In this document: piece after piece, positions 61,101 through 64,000 of the stretch | Numbering within the stretch: position 1 is the stretch's first letter | How the letters are laid out: every line of letters starts with the position of its first letter | Source of the DNA: Membranipora membranacea | Lineage: Eukaryota > Bryozoa > Gymnolaemata > Cheilostomatida > Membraniporidae | Direction of reading: 5' to 3' | Length of the DNA: 64,000 nucleotides | NCBI GenBank assembly: GCA_914767715.1 | Contig: OU612075.1 | Span: 7,686,001 to 7,750,000 of the forward strand | Notes under the pieces: generated by a model | Told to the model about the DNA's origin: nothing | Databases searched by the model: none | Seen by the model: only the letters and a program-made list of their open reading frames with translations | Made by a program: the position numbers and the translations under genes

Positions 61101-63209
61101 AACAGCTTGTATTTAGAATCTTTGCCCAACACTAAAAATATGGTTTCTTTTAGCCAGTCACTTGGGCCTATGAAGAGTCGCTGGGACCTATAAGGTCGAA
61201 GGTGATGAGTGAATTTTACAAATATCCTTTGGTTAAGGGTAGGCGGGTCATTAGCTTAGATTGCAAGAGTTATCAACAAGGTTTCTGATAATAAACCTAG
61301 TGACTAATGAGCTGCTGCCGCAGTCCCCCTAGTTATTATTGACGATTGAAGCACTGTTGTGTTGTGGGTTAAATTCTCCAGTTCTGTCTCTGCCTGGAGA
61401 CTGAGAAATAAGGGTGCACAAGGGTGCGGCCGCCATATTTGGCACCAAGTTGCTCTCAGTTTGCAGGCAGGTCGGAGCATATTTGGGGCATCATTTGAGC
61501 CCATTAGTCAATAGACTGCTGCGGGATTTGAACTCACTACCTCACACCCTAACCAACTGAGCTATTACCTCTTCTGTAAGACTTTGATTCAGTGCGGAGT
61601 ACCCAATCAATAATGCATGGATTTATCCTTATTTTCTATGAGTGGCACTGGCGCAACTGTATTTGAACCCTGATTTTGAAAAAAAGCCTTCGGCAATCTG
61701 ATCATACAAGGGTTGCCCACCCACATTGTCTCAACCCACATAGCCCACCCAGGACTGCTTGTTCTTGTTTTTAAACAGTATAGCAGCCTCCACGCTACGT
61801 TCTGTTGAGACTCATCGCCACACTGTGAGTGCGCCGCAAGTTCCGAAGGCATCGAGTGAGGCTCCAGTGCATCAATTTTTTTAAAACAAACTGAATGTTC
61901 AAGTTATTCCCCCCCCCCCCCCCCTATACTTGTATTGTATGCTCGAATAAATTAATTTCTAAAGACTACCAAAGTACTACGATTTATTACAATCTGGTGC
62001 GGCCATATTTTGGTTGTAATGTTTGTTTGTCTCCCTAAGGCAGGTATCGCCCAAACAACATTCACCGTAGAGAGTGATATTACAAGTTCATTGACTCATC
62101 TCTGCTGAGAAATTTTGCAAGTGTGATCAATTTTATTGCACTTGTATGATGTAGATAAATCAATGATGAATTGATAAATTCATAGTGACGAACAAGAAAG
62201 CAAAAACAAGACCTACAGAAAAGCTTTTGTTGAGGGAAGGGGCTTTCAACTCTCAAAATACCATACAAAATAAAAAGAAATTATCCAAAACATGCAGAAA
62301 CAAAGGGGGGGGGGATGCACTACTGGAGGGTCAAAGAAAATTCATTTAAAACTGTGATGGTGATGATTAATAGTGAGCCCCAGTAGCCACCCAATCAACG
62401 CAGTTTGGGAACCCAAGCCAAGTTTGTAGGGAAGGAATTCTCACCTGTTTCCTTGAGGAAATAAGCAGTACATCCAGATATAGCCTCGACAGAAGTCCAG
62501 TCATCGTGAAAGTTAGCATCAGCGATATAACACGCCCCATCGTTAGGGTTGAAACTGTAACAAGAAAACAGCTATTGTCTTCAGATCAGAACTGATCCCA
62601 GCAATATGAAGATTTTAGCTGGTATCGGTTATATTATATAATTGGTTATTATATAGCTTGGTTTTTTATGAGGGCAGACGGTAAAATGTTGGCTAAAAAA
62701 GTTGTTACAGTAGGGTTAAACTGTGGTTGAACTGTGGGAGAACCACTGCCGCTGTGGTGAAGAGATAGTCTAAGTCTCAAGTCTACTCCACAGGGAAAAT
62801 TATCGGTACATCTACTGTATAACACTAAATCTGATCATTACATCAATTGATGACGCTGAATGTGCTACTCTATAGAAGTACAGTGTTCGCCCTTTTTGCA
62901 TGCGCCTGAAATGCAAATTTTGTGGCTTGCTAACATTTACTCGACCGCGCGATGTTATCTAAGCTCCGATCTAAGCTAGCAACATATTGGTGCTAAAGAA
63001 TTTCTAGCTAACACTATCTCTTATGGGAATACCAAAGGTAAATAAGACAAGGGAGACAAACCTGAAAGTTTGACATGTTGAGACTGTTGATGTACACAGG
63101 AAGTGGCAAACATCGACACTGGATACACCGCTGTAAGAGTAATCATTGGCGTGCTCGTTCTGTCCATCCAGGATCTTAAGGTTAGAATGGGTCGACCAGT
63201 CATTAGAAT
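54615..63209 (-). CDS. Secreted-type PAN/Apple-domain protein with GGC-x-D-GW C-terminal domain; 5' end not found
   Basis: Exons: 63062-63209, 62445-62554, 60746-60813, 60287-60409, 59378-59538, then either 57632-57807 plus 56847-56890 or 55014-55189 plus 54615-54658. The first two exons form a PAN/Apple-type domain (SVDVCHFLCTSTVSTCQTF, then DGACYIADANFHDDW and GCTAYFLKET). The rest forms one domain: WKLL, AEIIDYWSS, IRLEMYSSSGTFLKYIEY, DWFASGRFESSSYSDL, GRTFYISHNHGGC, WIEIS, GTVPMFLYASG, NW, HFGVLI. I recall this block order from cnidarian extracellular proteins with PAN or EGF modules, sometimes labelled fibrinogen-like; the exact family name is uncertain. The first visible exon enters in phase 1, so a signal-peptide exon is expected upstream. 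Confidence 0.72.
56847..57807 (-). CDS. Terminal exon cassette A of the PAN-domain gene
   Basis: Two exons: 57632-57807 (176 nt, phase 2 in, phase 1 out; GRTFYISHNHGGCTVDSGW...GTVPMFLYASGSNHINW) and a coding end at 56847-56890 (44 nt; RAHFGVLIIKMSFS then TAG). It is the nearest pair to the common upstream exons and gives a complete domain end. Confidence 0.75.
58972..59350. mobile_element. Palindromic (foldback) element with a SINE-like insertion
   Basis: Outer inverted repeats TAGTATCATATTGAAGGT with TGAATAGCCTATGGACACAG at the left are matched in reverse complement at the right (CTATGTCCACAGGCTATTCA, then ACCTTCAATATGATACTA). Inner arms (ACTTTTCTCAACC / GTTGAGAAAAGTTTT; TTATCCCCTCATTATC / GATAATGAGGGG) pair too, so the unit would fold into a long hairpin. 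A tRNA-like SINE block occupies about 59160-59275. Confidence 0.75.
59165..59275 (-). mobile_element. tRNA-derived SINE-like repeat, copy 1 (partial)
   Basis: On the minus strand it reads GGCTCAGTGGTTAGAGCGCC (A-box-like) and later GTGGGTTCGAATCCCACTGC (B-box/T-arm-like). The acceptor stem does not pair, so it is a SINE head and not a tRNA gene. Confidence 0.65.
60190..60268. repeat. CACTAGT/GACTAGT palindromic repeat cluster
   Basis: Alternating GGTCACT, AACTAGT, GTGACTAGT units that can pair with each other; near the donor of PAN-gene exon 60287-60409 (GTTAGT at 60286-60281). Confidence 0.7.
61371..61570 (-). mobile_element. tRNA-derived SINE-like repeat, copy 3
   Basis: Same organisation as copy 2: a non-tRNA body (TCTGTCTCTGCCTGGAGACT, TCTCAGTTTGCAGGCAGGTC) joined to a tRNA-like end (GCTGCGGGATTTGAACTCAC, CTAACCAACTGAGCTATTAC). 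It lies in the intron between exons 2 and 3 of the PAN-domain gene. Confidence 0.65.
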
Positions 63210-64000
63210 CTACAAGAGAATATTCAAAATAAATATATTTATTACTGTGGTAAGTCTTATTCTACTTGTACTTATGCATCAATTTCTACATTAATGCTAT
63301 ATTTCAATAAACACGCAGATCAGTGTTTTAGTGAATCAGGGTTATCGGTGGCTATAAAACACAAATTATCATTATTTTATTTATAAGACGACAGAACCAT
63401 CTTTCAACCAAACCAGTCTTGCGGTTCACTTTTTTTTAAAATTTCAAACCCAGACATTGGTCTTTGTTTATATGAATTTATCCAGTTTATTCATTATAAA
63501 TTATTATAATTAATTCTTATTTCTATTATTTTGATTATATTTTTATTATATCGTCAATTTTCCATATTTAGTGTGTAATAGTCTCTCATCGTCATCCAAG
63601 GTTTGGCATTAAATAGATAGAAAGGCCACTAAAATCCACCAAAGACATGTTACCTAAACTGATTTATAAAAAGTAAATGATGATGCTATGTTAAGAAAGC
63701 TTTGCTCACAAATGCCTGAGAGGCCAAGGTCAAAGCTGTCGCCATATTATTGTTTTATCACGTTTTTTACATGCTTAATCCATATTACAAGGGTACCAGC
63801 GCCTTCAACAAATACCTGAAGCTTGCATAAGCCTAGTCTCAAGAGTTATGTAAAACAATTTTTTCTCTAAAGGTATTGATTAACCCAAAGAACACCGATA
63901 GCGTTTGCATCAATCATACACAGAAAAAGCAGCTCCAAACTAATTAGGTATTCATAAATATTATGATCAATTAAAGGTTTTATTGATGATTTATTGATCG
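63210..64000. other. Upstream intron or 5' region of the PAN-domain gene, no exon recognised
   Basis: AT-rich sequence. A short ATG-started stretch near 63750-63710 (minus) ending at GTGAGC was examined but its phase does not fit the exon at 63209. Confidence 0.4.

Overview
The window is nuclear DNA of an animal. Genes are split into many short exons with GT-AG introns of roughly 0.2-1.8 kb, the protein modules (LRR, EGF, SRCR, MAM, PAN/Apple) are typical of metazoan extracellular proteins, and the introns carry LINE remnants, MITE-like inverted-repeat elements, SINE-like repeats and many simple tandem arrays. I cannot name the species; an AT-rich marine invertebrate, possibly an early-branching one such as a cnidarian, is a guess from the module mix. 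No prokaryotic genes, rRNA or CRISPR arrays are seen.

Layout. (1) 1-1540, minus: a decayed non-LTR retrotransposon carrying an RNase H1 N-terminal-like (hybrid-binding) domain and a polyglutamine tract. (2) 1868-8439, minus: a four-exon gene for a small single-pass membrane protein (about 233 aa) whose tail is a coding 21-bp minisatellite; a second, 5'-truncated LINE sits in its last intron. (3) 9424-53169, minus: the main content of the window, one gene that I rebuilt exon by exon (65 coding exons, about 3,417 codons). It encodes a signal peptide, two capped LRR blocks, thrombospondin-type EGF-like modules, about five SRCR-like modules, a second series of EGF-like modules, one MAM domain, classical EGF repeats, a transmembrane helix and a short proline- and tyrosine-rich tail. 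Splice phase agrees at every junction but one (near 42227). (4) 31497-32477, plus: a two-exon gene nested on the opposite strand inside an intron of the giant gene, in the SRCR part. (5) 54615-63209, minus: a secreted-type gene with a PAN/Apple domain and a second cysteine-containing domain, whose last two exons are present twice as equal-length cassettes, so that two alternative C-termini are possible. Its 5' end is not found in the window.

The giant gene looks like a cell-surface adhesion or recognition receptor and the 54-63 kb gene like an extracellular lectin- or matrix-type protein; both roles are inferred from modules. Introns hold three families of short inverted-repeat elements, a nested palindrome/SINE composite, and tandem repeats that often lie directly beside splice donors. 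All exon models are hand-derived from splice motifs and phase and have no transcript support here.
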